Shown here one piece after another: positions 1 through 7,385 of a stretch of DNA of 64,000 nucleotides (its first letter is position 1; each line of letters opens with the position of its first letter). Below the pieces are notes generated by a model that saw only the letters and a list, made by a program, of their open reading frames with translations, searched no databases and was not told where the DNA came from. The position numbers were made by a program, and so were the translations under genes. Source of the stretch: Cereibacter_A azotoformans (GTDB lineage Bacteria > Pseudomonadota > Alphaproteobacteria > Rhodobacterales > Rhodobacteraceae); the NCBI RefSeq assembly GCF_003050905.1, contig NZ_QAOT01000018.1. The stretch is one strand, 5' to 3'.

Positions 1-678
1 ATGAAACCTCGGCGTGCTGACGGCCAACCCATTGAAACGACTCGAACAGCCCGCCGGAATCGCGCCAGTCCCGGGTGGATTTTGTCGAACTTGGGCGACC
101 CGCTTCCCGCTGAAGTCATCACGGCGATAGCAATCCGCTTAGCTGCCCCAGCGACCCGAAGCGATTCGGTGCTGACGGAAATTCGGTTGATCTGGCGCTT
201 GCTGGTCGGCACGGGCTGTCGCCTGTCCGAAGTTGTGGGCCTCCGGGTTCAGGACGTGAAGCTGTCAGGGGTCATCCCGCACATCCGTGTAACGTGGCAT
301 GAAGACCGGAGGCTAAAAACCAAGGCTTCTATCCGTTCGGTCCCCCTCCTCGGCGATGCTATGGAGGCCGCTCGGGAAGCTCTCAGGTTGCCCCGTGAAC
401 GGAACATGGTCTTCGAGCGTTACGCCCGCCCTCGGGGCGCTGACTCGGCCTCCGCTGCCCTGATGAAGCATGTGAGGAAGGAGACGACGAACCCGCGCCA
501 TGTCGTCCATTCCCTTCGGCACAACATGAAGGACAGCCTCCGCTTGGCCGGGGTCGAGAAGACGGTTCAGGACTTGGTGCTTGGTCATGCTTCCTCCTCC
601 ATCGGAGAGATCTATGGCGGCGAGGCGGCGAGGCTGGAGGTGGCCCATCGCGCGCTCCTGAAGGTGGCCGCCCGATAG
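1..678 (+). CDS. Tyrosine recombinase/phage integrase, C-terminal catalytic part
   Basis: This is the catalytic domain of a tyrosine site-specific recombinase, which cuts and rejoins DNA through a phosphotyrosine intermediate to integrate or excise an element. The catalytic set is visible: Arg74 (GCRLSEV), a beta-hairpin Lys near 106-108 (LKTKAS), the HSLRH box with His170 and Arg173, LGH with His196, and the nucleophile Tyr205 (IGEIYGG). The usual N-terminal SAM-like core-binding domain is missing. The ATG is the first base of the window, so the gene very probably continues upstream and 225 aa is a minimum. It sits at the left of a phage- and defence-like island whose mobility it may drive. 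Confidence 0.85.
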   Translation: MKPRRADGQPIETTRTARRNRASPGWILSNLGDPLPAEVITAIAIRLAAPATRSDSVLTEIRLIWRLLVGTGCRLSEVVGLRVQDVKLSGVIPHIRVTWHEDRRLKTKASIRSVPLLGDAMEAAREALRLPRERNMVFERYARPRGADSASAALMKHVRKETTNPRHVVHSLRHNMKDSLRLAGVEKTVQDLVLGHASSSIGEIYGGEAARLEVAHRALLKVAAR

Positions 679-838
679 AGTTGTCCTCCTTGGCATAGTC
701 GTTCGGACAGGACAAACACTGGAGTGATGGCGGTCACCCTAATGCGAATAAAGTTGTCTTTGCGAACGCCACCTATCTGCTTCAGTTCTGGCTCTCGGAC
801 GCCTCGCTGTGGCTTCACGCGGATTTTGCAAGCCGCTT

Positions 839-1726
839 CTAGCTTGGCGCGGTACACCGCCACGCAGGGTAGTTTTCAGGGCTGGGAATTGCCTTTATGT
901 TATCTCTTTCTAAGAACTCGGGCAGCGAGACGAGGCACCTCAAAAGCGCGACTTTCCAGTCATTTCCTGTGCTACTCTCCCGCTCCGCCTGCTTGAGTTG
1001 TTCAGACACGTCGAACTTTAGTGCATTGACTCCGCGCTTATCCAATAGGTCAAGAAACTGCTGCCTCATGACGGATAGGTAACTAGAGCTGTATGCAGCA
1101 TAAAGCTCGCCAATCTTCAAATCATCAAAATGCCTCTCAAGTCGATTCGCCATAGCCTCCCCAACATCCTCTGCACTAATGACGAATCTCACTTTAACTT
1201 CCGGCGCAAAGACGATTTTGCAGTTGAGCCAAATACCTTCAACGAGGTCGAAATAGGGATGAATGTATTGATCGCATCCTCGCTTGGCGAATTTCGCGCC
1301 TTTGTTCTTATTGCAGCGAGAGCAGATGGGTACCAAATTGACCGATGTGAGGGCAAACTCGTGGAATTTGCTCTTCGGCAGGAAATGATCAACCTGATCG
1401 ACATAGCCAACTCCGCAGTAGGGGCATAGACCATAGGGCGCAGAGGCCCTGATCAAGTCATAGTGGGATCTTGCCGCTCCTCCGGCCGAAGAAAGCTCTT
1501 CCGAGTAGATTGCCTTGAAGTTGTCTCGTGTAGAGAGACCAACTTCGCTGTGCGGCGCAACTTTATACAGCGAATTAAGCTCGGCAAGAATCTTGTAGTG
1601 CTCCGCCTCCTTCTCAAACCGCGCGATTTCCTTTCTAACAAAGCGCTTGAAGTCGGTATCGGCGTTCGAAGTGGCGGAGCAGATTATGTCGCGTGTTGTT
1701 GCGGCAATTCTTGGCACGCGAATCAT
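839..1726 (-). CDS. HNH endonuclease, Septu PtuB-like partner of the upstream ATPase
   Basis: This is a 295-aa HNH-family nuclease. The metal/nuclease core is clear: two CxxC pairs (C101/C104 in CPYC and C135/C138 in CSRC) bracket the DH pair (D113-H114) and N130, followed by NKNKG, as in zinc-finger HNH nucleases. The first ~90 residues are charged and helical. Its ATG overlaps the stop of the SMC-like ATPase by four bases (ATGA), so the two are one operon and translationally coupled. An ATPase followed by an HNH nuclease is the PtuA/PtuB layout of Septu anti-phage systems (family knowledge); assignment here is inference from architecture. No reverse transcriptase, which would indicate a retron variant, is visible nearby. 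Confidence 0.8.
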   Translation of the reverse strand: MIRVPRIAATTRDIICSATSNADTDFKRFVRKEIARFEKEAEHYKILAELNSLYKVAPHSEVGLSTRDNFKAIYSEELSSAGGAARSHYDLIRASAPYGLCPYCGVGYVDQVDHFLPKSKFHEFALTSVNLVPICSRCNKNKGAKFAKRGCDQYIHPYFDLVEGIWLNCKIVFAPEVKVRFVISAEDVGEAMANRLERHFDDLKIGELYAAYSSSYLSVMRQQFLDLLDKRGVNALKFDVSEQLKQAERESSTGNDWKVALLRCLVSLPEFLERDNIKAIPSPENYPAWRCTAPS

Positions 1727-3279
1727 TTCTTCACCCCGTTCGCGTTGAAAGCCAAATTGATTGTAAGCGCCCGCGCTTCACTTCCCATCGAAGGTATCAT
1801 CTCGAAGATGTCGGAGTGGTCCTTCCCGTCATTTATCATATCGACAATGGTCTTGTGAAAGCCAGATTTGTGAAGTTCGAGCCGGAAGACCTCCCGCGTC
1901 AATGTGCTCAAGTTTTCCCCAAAGGTTTCAATTCTAGGCCTGCTGATGGTCACTTGATCTCCAAAGCGATTCAGCACCCAGACACAACCTGCCGGAATTT
2001 CCTGAAGAGCTACTGGAGAATGGGTCGCGAGGATAACGAGGCCGTTTCTATCGCTTACGATTTCCGAGATGGCGTTGAGGAGAGCAGACAGAAGAGGCGG
2101 ATGCAGGTGAGTCTCGGGCTCGTCGACGAGAACCAAACAGCGCTCTCCAACATGGACTATCAGCTTTGTGATAATTAGCAGTGATATTGCATGTCCGGAA
2201 CTGCACCCCTGGAACAATTCAGCAGGCACTGAGCGTGCGTCACGGTCCGGAGCGACAAGACTTTCGAGATCCATATGCTCGAAAACAGGATCAACTTTCA
2301 GTGCTTCAATGGCCTTAAGCCACCGCGTCCTTCGATATCCCGAAGCACAAAGATTTACCGCGGCGCTAAAATCGTTCGCGATCTTTTCGCGCAAATCGAC
2401 GTTTGCGGTAGGGCGCTCAGCGCCACTTTCTTCTCCGCCATCAATCACTGAGTAGTCTTCACTGTTCCCAGACGAATCAATTCCAACATACTCCACGCGG
2501 TTACCCATTCTTGCATCACGTATCTTGCGACCCAATTCAGCCTCATCGAAAATACTATATGACACAAAAACTAGCTGGTTCAGCGTTGAGGCTGGACTGT
2601 TGTCGGCGGACGAGATCGTGATGCTGCCTAGCGCGCGACTATCTTGGAGAGCGATATATGCGATGTCCCGCAGTAATGAACTCTTACCGGCACCGTTGCT
2701 GCCGATGATGGCGTGGACATTGGTACTTGGAGTGGAGTTCGGAGTAACAGAAAACGTTAGATTTTCGCCGTTGAAAAACGCTCGCAGAGGCACGTAGGTC
2801 AATTCGAAGGGGATCTTAGTGCGATCACCTTGCGCCAGCCTCCTAAGTTTTTGATATTCGGCATCATCCTTGCCGCGCATGATGGAGTAGCGGACCACAT
2901 CTTCTTCCTTCCACTTTTCATCAAGTGCGCCAAGAAAAGCAAGGTCATTCAAGCCTTTAAGCACCTCGCGCGCGAAGCGCGCTCCGTGTGAGTGCAAGGT
3001 TTCGTAATAATCCTCATCAACTCCGAGAGAAATCCAGTCGTCGGGTAGTTGAGTAAAAGGCTGATCGCCGAGGGAGGTGATGCCTTGACCTTCCCGCTTA
3101 TTTTTCTGCCCGCGGTAGCCAATCCTTACTTTGCCAATATTTTGGAAGGTGCCTTCAATGTTGGCTCGAAGGCGGTAGAGGGTCTGGTAACGTCCGTTGT
3201 CATCCCAACCGTCTTTCTCTAGAGCGACCTCAACTTCCGCACCTACCGACGCGCCCCGACCTATTTCGATAAACTTCAA
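1723..3279 (-). CDS. SMC/ABC-type ATPase of a Septu-like defence operon (PtuA-like)
   Basis: This ATPase has an OLD/AAA15-type core. From the TTG start chosen here (518 aa) there is a Walker A (GSNGAGKS, about 193-200), an ABC-signature-like segment (CSSGHAISLL, about 359), a Walker B (CLVLVDEPETH, about 381) and an H-loop (LATHSP, about 417). About 190 residues of no recognised domain precede Walker A. No ATG lies near the 5' end. TTG at 3279 is preceded four bases upstream by a G9 run acting as a strong Shine-Dalgarno; another in-frame TTG at 3339 would add 20 aa and place the G9 run inside the coding region. In Septu the ATPase senses infection and licenses the HNH partner. The region is low in GC, consistent with transfer. 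Confidence 0.8.
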   Translation of the reverse strand: MKFIEIGRGASVGAEVEVALEKDGWDDNGRYQTLYRLRANIEGTFQNIGKVRIGYRGQKNKREGQGITSLGDQPFTQLPDDWISLGVDEDYYETLHSHGARFAREVLKGLNDLAFLGALDEKWKEEDVVRYSIMRGKDDAEYQKLRRLAQGDRTKIPFELTYVPLRAFFNGENLTFSVTPNSTPSTNVHAIIGSNGAGKSSLLRDIAYIALQDSRALGSITISSADNSPASTLNQLVFVSYSIFDEAELGRKIRDARMGNRVEYVGIDSSGNSEDYSVIDGGEESGAERPTANVDLREKIANDFSAAVNLCASGYRRTRWLKAIEALKVDPVFEHMDLESLVAPDRDARSVPAELFQGCSSGHAISLLIITKLIVHVGERCLVLVDEPETHLHPPLLSALLNAISEIVSDRNGLVILATHSPVALQEIPAGCVWVLNRFGDQVTISRPRIETFGENLSTLTREVFRLELHKSGFHKTIVDMINDGKDHSDIFEMIPSMGSEARALTINLAFNANGVKK

Positions 3280-3283
3280 GATT

Positions 3284-3292
3284 CCCCCCCCC
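3284..3292 (-). promoter_or_regulatory. G9 homopolymer acting as ribosome binding site of the Septu-like ATPase
   Basis: Nine consecutive C on the plus strand read as nine G on the coding strand, ending four bases before TTG 3279. The tract fits an extended Shine-Dalgarno sequence. Homopolymers of this length are prone to slippage, so initiation strength, or the frame from the upstream TTG at 3339, could vary between cells. Confidence 0.5.
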
Positions 3293-3484
3293 AAACGAGG
3301 TTTTACTGGCTTAGATGATAGATGGAACCCAAGCGCCAACTTTCCGCCAATGCTGTCGCAGTAGACATGTTCTTGCCAAGCCTACACTTGATAAAGGTTC
3401 GGCCCAAGTCCCTCGTGGTTTCTCAGCAATGATGATCGGAGTTCCGATCACGGCGCAGTCTCTCGACATGCATTTGCTTGCAAT

Positions 3485-3507
3485 ATTTTCTCGCTGAGCG
3501 AGAAAAT
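3485..3507 (-). terminator. Stem-loop behind the small orphan gene
   Basis: ATTTTCTCG and CGAGAAAAT form a perfect 9-bp stem around a 5-base loop, three bases past the TAA of the minus-strand ORF at 3511-3732. The stem carries A/T at its base on both sides, so it could terminate either strand. It supports the view that a transcript ends here before the ATPase gene. Confidence 0.6.
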
Positions 3508-3510
3508 TGG

Positions 3511-3732
3511 TTATTCATGTACTGACGGGCTTGACGCTTTGTCTTCCTCCTGAGAAGTGATACTCCGGTAGAACCCTAGGAACTCCGCCCTGAGCCGCCG
3601 CCATCTTTCCGGCCAAGGCACGGATTCAGCCACCTCTTTAGCGGCATTAATCTTGCGCCCAAATTCCGTCAAGTCCGTATGCGCCTTCAAGGAGCTTGAT
3701 GTCTTCCTTGGTCGAAAGAGCACAAGCGGCAT
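3511..3732 (-). CDS. Small orphan protein of unknown function
   Basis: This 73-aa basic, Trp-containing protein (TEFGRKINAAKEVAES... WPERWRRL) matches no family I recognise. The frame stays open upstream as far as the TAA of the RNase HI remnant (3823), without a better start, so this may be the 3' end of a longer decayed gene or use a non-ATG start. The ATG at 3732 has no clear Shine-Dalgarno. In favour of a real gene: the reading frame ends directly at a perfect stem-loop (3485-3507), and it lies in line with the ATPase/HNH operon downstream. It could be an accessory gene of that operon, but nothing in the sequence demonstrates it. Confidence 0.4.
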   Translation of the reverse strand: MPLVLFRPRKTSSSLKAHTDLTEFGRKINAAKEVAESVPWPERWRRLRAEFLGFYRSITSQEEDKASSPSVHE

Positions 3733-3822
3733 CCATTTCGATGTCTGTCCGAGATCAATAACCTCTGCTCTCTTCGCATGGCATGTTTCTCTCCGATGCG
3801 TGCGGCCGAGAAGAGCAGGAAG

Positions 3823-3990
3823 TTACAGTCCGATAAGCGCCTCGGTCTGTTCGATCAGGAGCTTCCATAAGTGCCAATTCTCGACCGGCTTCTTGTCGCT
3901 CTTGAGCCAGCCCTTGTCGGTCCAGCCGGGGAGTCACTGCTTATAGTTGGTCACGAGGTACTGCGCCCTGCTGCGGAACATTACCGCCTC
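3823..3990 (-). pseudogene. RNase HI C-terminal remnant with in-frame stop
   Basis: Read on the minus strand, this segment encodes AQYLVTNYKQ, a TGA at 3936-3934, then LPGWTDKGWLKSDKKPVENW and LWKLLIEQTEALIGL before TAA. This is the end of a ribonuclease HI: family members read SQYV..GI..W...WK..GWK..DKKPVKN..LW. The internal TGA stands exactly where the conserved Trp (TGG) is expected, so one base change inactivated the gene in frame. The N-terminal half with the catalytic acidic residues is absent and replaced by the end of the antirepressor gene, which happens to be in the same frame. This is a 5'-truncated, nonsense-bearing relic of an island replication or phage gene. Confidence 0.7.
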
Positions 3991-4014
3991 AGCGCGCGGA
4001 GCATGGACGGCGCA

Positions 4015-4770
4015 CTAGGCAACACGTTCGGCCTTGATCTGGGCGAGACGCGCGAGGCCCTTCGGCGTCACGAGGGGCGTGGTGTGGATGCGACCCGCCG
4101 TGTCGGTGTGCGTCCGGGTGGTCATGTAACCGGCGCGGATGGCCGCAGCGGTTGCTTGCCGGTTCCCCTTCTTGGTGGTCAGCCAGCGGTGCCCCTCAAG
4201 GAAACCGAACAGGTTCACCCTCTTGGCCTTCAGCGCCTTGGCGGCCTCCGTCACGGTTAGCGACCCCGACGCTTGCTCTATGACCCCGAAGGCCTCTGCC
4301 TTTGGCTTCAATGCCGCGATCCTGGCTTCGGCTTCCTCCAACTTCCGCTCTTGTGCCTTGATGAGGAGGTCTTTCAGCCGGTCCAGATAGTCGGGGGCGT
4401 TTGAGTCTAGGGACTCCTCCCCGCGGACGTAGGAGCCGGTCTTTCGTATGGCAGGAAGGACGGTGCCGACAACCCATTCCTCAAAGCGTTCAGCACTGGG
4501 AAGTTTCGAGCGCATGATGAGGCGGTATAGGTCGCGCTCCGGGATGATGGTCATCTCCTGAAGCCCGCCTTCGGTGAGGGTATCGCGTTTCGCTATCCCC
4601 TTGCAGTGACGAGCTACGGCATCGGCGGCGTTGGTATAGCCCAGCACGTCGCAAATGTCCTTGGCGACGAACCAAGGTTCCCCGTCGAGGGTCAGCGTTC
4701 GGACCCCGCGAGAGGCCCCGGAGTCAGGCTGAAACTGGAAGATGGTGGCGATGTTGGTCGTGATAGTCAT
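4015..4770 (-). CDS. Phage antirepressor, BRO-N domain plus KilAC/ANT C-terminal domain
   Basis: This 251-aa protein has two domains. Residues 10-112 are a BRO/Prophage-antirepressor N-domain (VRTLTLDGEPWFVAKDICDV, then RDLYRLIMRS and LPAIRKTG). Residues ~150-245 resemble the phage antirepressor C-terminal (KilAC/ANT) DNA-binding domain (SLTVTEAAKALKAK, then LGFLEGHRW-type and YMTTRTHTD stretches). A short helical linker with a coiled-coil look (ERKLEEAEARIAALK) separates them. Such proteins counter the prophage repressor or bind DNA directly. ATG 4770 is chosen because AGGAG lies six bases upstream; an open frame continuing to 5043 has no comparable support and crosses a repeat array. It indicates a prophage-derived segment. 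Confidence 0.85.
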   Translation of the reverse strand: MTITTNIATIFQFQPDSGASRGVRTLTLDGEPWFVAKDICDVLGYTNAADAVARHCKGIAKRDTLTEGGLQEMTIIPERDLYRLIMRSKLPSAERFEEWVVGTVLPAIRKTGSYVRGEESLDSNAPDYLDRLKDLLIKAQERKLEEAEARIAALKPKAEAFGVIEQASGSLTVTEAAKALKAKRVNLFGFLEGHRWLTTKKGNRQATAAAIRAGYMTTRTHTDTAGRIHTTPLVTPKGLARLAQIKAERVA

Positions 4771-4894
4771 GGTGGCTCCTTTCGGGGAAGCATGGGGATG
4801 CCCGGTCAGGTGGCCTAGGCGGAGTGCCTCGGGCTGACCGGTTGGAATTGAAACGTTGGGGTTGTCGTATTGACTGTGTCCGGTGCGACGGCGC

Positions 4895-5262
4895 TTGTGA
4901 GGTCGGACCTGATCGGCGTGCTCGGGACGAGGACAGGCATCAGGCTGCCGTTCATCCGGCTGCGCCAGTCGAGACCATGAAGGCGGTGTCTTCTCGGGGG
5001 CCGCAGGTGCGGCGGTGCCGGTAAGCGTGCAAGTGATCGGCATGCTGGGACGAGGGTCAGCCTCAGGTTGCCGTTCATCCGGTTGCGCCGGTCGAGACCA
5101 TGAAAGCCGGGGTCTTCTCGGCAGCCGCCGAGGCGGAGTTGCCGGCGAGGTTGGACCTGATAGTCATCCTCGGGCCGAGGGTCGGCATCAGGTGCCGCCT
5201 TCGGGTGCAGCGATCAGCGGGAGTGCAGGTCGTCGAGACGACGAAGGTCTTCCTCGTCACGT
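4895..5262. repeat. Three tandem degenerate repeats, period ~123-124 bp
   Basis: Three imperfect copies follow each other: a GGACCTGAT-type start (about 4905, 5029, 5153), a CGAGG..GGCATCAG segment, CCGTTCATCCGG (4948, 5071, with a diverged copy near 5195), GTCGAGACCATGAA (about 4967, 5090; GTCGAGACGACGAA in copy 3) and GTCTTCTC. Two copies translate in the minus frame as a 41-aa repeat (MNGNL..., MNGSL...), but the third is out of frame with them, so a coding role is doubtful. The array lies between the antirepressor and the zinc-ribbon gene in a 544-bp interval with no convincing gene, where operator or replication repeats would be expected. Confidence 0.65.
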
Positions 5263-5314
5263 TGCCCCGTTCAGGGTACCCGCGAAGGTTCCCTTTATAC
5301 TGGAGGAGGGACTT

Positions 5315-6256
5315 TCAGGCGGCCTCGGCCAGCCGGGTGTCGGTGCCGATGCCGTCGGGGAACTCGGTCTGTCGCACGGCCAGCGCCGCGTCCTCCGTCA
5401 TGGGCTTCAGCGGGCGCTCCTCGCGGTCCACCCGAAGCTGCCCGAAGAACTCCTGGGGGTCGCGCCTCAGGTAGCCCCGCAGCGGGTTCGCGTTCGGGTT
5501 CTCCTTCATCTTGGCGGAGGGACGACTCCGGGGGTTGGCGACGGGCTTCCCGAAGTGGAACGGCGAAGGCGTGTCGGGGTCCTTCGGGTCAGCGTAGCGA
5601 GTCCACCCGTGATCACGCATCGCGCGGCCGATGGCCCGCCAGTCGTAGACGTTCGTCGGCGTCCGCTCGATGACGTACGGCGCGGGCACCGACCAGTCCT
5701 GCCGTGACGCCGTGACGCCGAAGCCGCGCCTTAGGCTGCCGTCCTCGTAGATCGACGGGGCGTCGGGGCCGAAGTAGGTGGCCGGGAAGCCAAGCTCGGC
5801 CTCGGGCGGCAAGACCCGCGCGGGGTCCAGCACCTCGAAGGAGCGCAGCCCGTAGACCTCGCGGCAGAAGTGGTCGAGCACATGGGCGATGTTGAGGCGG
5901 CCAGTGCCTTCGTCGCAAGACCAGCTGCGCAGCAGGGAACGCAGGGTGACGAAGCAGCGCAGTTCGGCCAGCTTGCGACCCTCCACGATCAGCCGGACGA
6001 GGAACTTGGCTCGGTAGGCGGGTGGCGTCTCGTGGAAGGCGTGAGCGAGGCCACGAAGGCGTCCCTTGCGGGACTCGTGACGGTGGCGGGCGGCGGCGCT
6101 TTCGCCGTGGGCGCGGGAGCCTCGTGTGGTGTTGCGGGTCGCCGCCTTGGCGCAGGGTTTGGCGCAGAACTTCTGGTCCTTGCGGCGGGGGCTGAAGATG
6201 CTGCCGCAGTTCGGGCAGGTGGGGTTGGCCTCGTCGGGCCGGGTCATGTCGAACAT
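5315..6256 (-). CDS. Zinc-ribbon protein of unknown function
   Basis: This 313-aa protein starts with a compact treble-clef or ribbon-like motif, C14-x2-C17...C31-x3-C35 (CPNCGSIFSPRRKDQKFC), followed by a basic Arg-rich stretch to about residue 70. Such motifs are common in phage and island proteins that touch nucleic acid. The remainder (about 75-313) is soluble, rich in Arg and Trp (CREVYGLRSF, YDWRAIGRAMRDHGW, LRGYLRRDPQEFFGQL) and matches nothing I can name. Met4 is an alternative start. It lies between the repeat array and a gene-poor stretch inside the island. A structural or DNA-binding role is only a guess. Confidence 0.6.
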   Translation of the reverse strand: MFDMTRPDEANPTCPNCGSIFSPRRKDQKFCAKPCAKAATRNTTRGSRAHGESAAARHRHESRKGRLRGLAHAFHETPPAYRAKFLVRLIVEGRKLAELRCFVTLRSLLRSWSCDEGTGRLNIAHVLDHFCREVYGLRSFEVLDPARVLPPEAELGFPATYFGPDAPSIYEDGSLRRGFGVTASRQDWSVPAPYVIERTPTNVYDWRAIGRAMRDHGWTRYADPKDPDTPSPFHFGKPVANPRSRPSAKMKENPNANPLRGYLRRDPQEFFGQLRVDREERPLKPMTEDAALAVRQTEFPDGIGTDTRLAEAA

Positions 6257-6800
6257 GGCTGTCCTTGGGATGCGAACGCCGAAAACCCCTCGGCCGGTTT
6301 GGCGCGAGAGGCGGGCGGGAGTTCGGGCGGGTTCAGGTCAGGGGAAGGCGGGCGCGGGACTGGCCGGGTGACCGTGTCGGCGCGAGGCGAAGGCGGCGCA
6401 GAATGGATTGTCCGCCCCCGCGAAGGCGAGCGCGGCTGTCCTTTCGTGGCGGGTTAGCGGCGGGTGCGCGGGCAGGCTCCGTTGGCGCGCGGGTTCGTCA
6501 GGCCATGTATGGGGGGAAATTGCCCCCGCAGCGGCCCGGAGCGATTCACCGGCGCCCCGTGGCCTTCTCCGGCTTCAACCCCGGCGCTGCCCGTACGCGA
6601 GGCCGCAGCGGTCTTCTACGCGGCCTCCGAGCGCCGCACCTCAAGATCACGGCAGGGCGTGGACCAGCCAAACCCGACCGTGTCGCCGACCCCAGCGCTG
6701 AAAGCTTCTCCTTCATCTTCCAGCAGAGTTCGGCCGTGACGCCAATGCGAGGCTCTACTCCCTCGGACACAGCCGAGACCAGCCTGCGGTGTGGCTCAGG
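6257..6800. other. 544-bp stretch without a convincing gene
   Basis: Overlapping GC-rich frames run through here in several phases, but none shows family resemblance or a good ribosome site. A short hairpin with GGGGG and CCCCC arms (about 6511-6527) is the only clear structure. It may hold promoters of the zinc-ribbon gene and remnants of lost genes. Confidence 0.4.
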
Positions 6801-7223
6801 TCAGGCGTCGACCCGATCAGCGCAATCGCGGATGCCCTGGACGCAGTCGATCAGACGCTCGCCAAGCATGGAGACGATCTCGTCTTCAGCGGTGATCTCA
6901 ACATCGCAATGGCATTCACCGATGCTGTCACAGCCGCCGTCGAAGGAACCATCGTCCACTTCCTCACACGGGTCGTACGTGTAGCCGGCAGCGAGGCATA
7001 CACTTAGAAGCGCTTCGCGCGCTCGATCACGCTGGATGATCTCTCCTCTTGCCGCTTGCAGCAGCAGCTCCCGCGACTTCAGGGCGGCCATCTTCTCGGT
7101 GTTGTCGCGAAGCGCAGTGTCAATGCGCTCAAGCGCAACTGCCGTGGAGTTCAGGTAGCTCTGAGCCTCAATGGCTGCGGCCAGCTGATCGTCTCTGATC
7201 GTTTCGTTCATCGTTCGGTCCAT
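6801..7223 (-). CDS. Hypothetical protein with helical N-half and Cys-rich acidic C-half
   Basis: This protein of about 140 aa has an N-terminal half that looks like one long amphipathic helix (LAAAIEAQSYLNSTAVALER, then LRDNTEKMAALKSRELLLQ) and an acidic, cysteine-rich C-terminal part (YDPCEEVDD, GGCDSIGECHCDVEI, LIDCVQGIRDC). The six late cysteines could bind metal, but no known pattern is met. ATG 7223 and ATG 7211 are both possible; the second has a weak GGA about seven bases upstream. A plus-strand frame at 6789-7007 overlaps the C-terminal part and is a weaker candidate. The gene stands alone in the island between two gene-poor stretches. Confidence 0.5.
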   Translation of the reverse strand: MDRTMNETIRDDQLAAAIEAQSYLNSTAVALERIDTALRDNTEKMAALKSRELLLQAARGEIIQRDRAREALLSVCLAAGYTYDPCEEVDDGSFDGGCDSIGECHCDVEITAEDEIVSMLGERLIDCVQGIRDCADRVDA

Positions 7224-7385
7224 AATGTGACGCGCTTGATCGCGCCCCGTCGACCTACTTGCGATGAAAAAGATCGTCTTTGCGTATACCATTTCTATCG
7301 GAAACTTTGGCATTCTGTTGCGTTGCAACCACAACGTGCGCCGCGGGCGAATACGACGGCCTGCCAATGAGCCTTTCCGTGAGCG

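Noticed and set aside
1723..3279. Retron-associated PtuA/PtuB
   Set aside because: No reverse transcriptase gene or msr/msd-like structured region is visible near the pair in this window.
4815..5078. Repeat-encoded 41-aa protein repeats (minus strand)
   Set aside because: Two copies are in one frame, but the third is shifted and no start with ribosome site exists, so a repeat protein is unlikely.
4895..5262. CRISPR array
   Set aside because: Repeats are ~123 bp, adjacent and degenerate, with no unique spacers and no cas genes.
6789..7007. 72-aa plus-strand frame inside the island
   Set aside because: It overlaps the minus-strand Cys-rich protein; lacks a ribosome site. It could be the real one of the two, but evidence is weaker.
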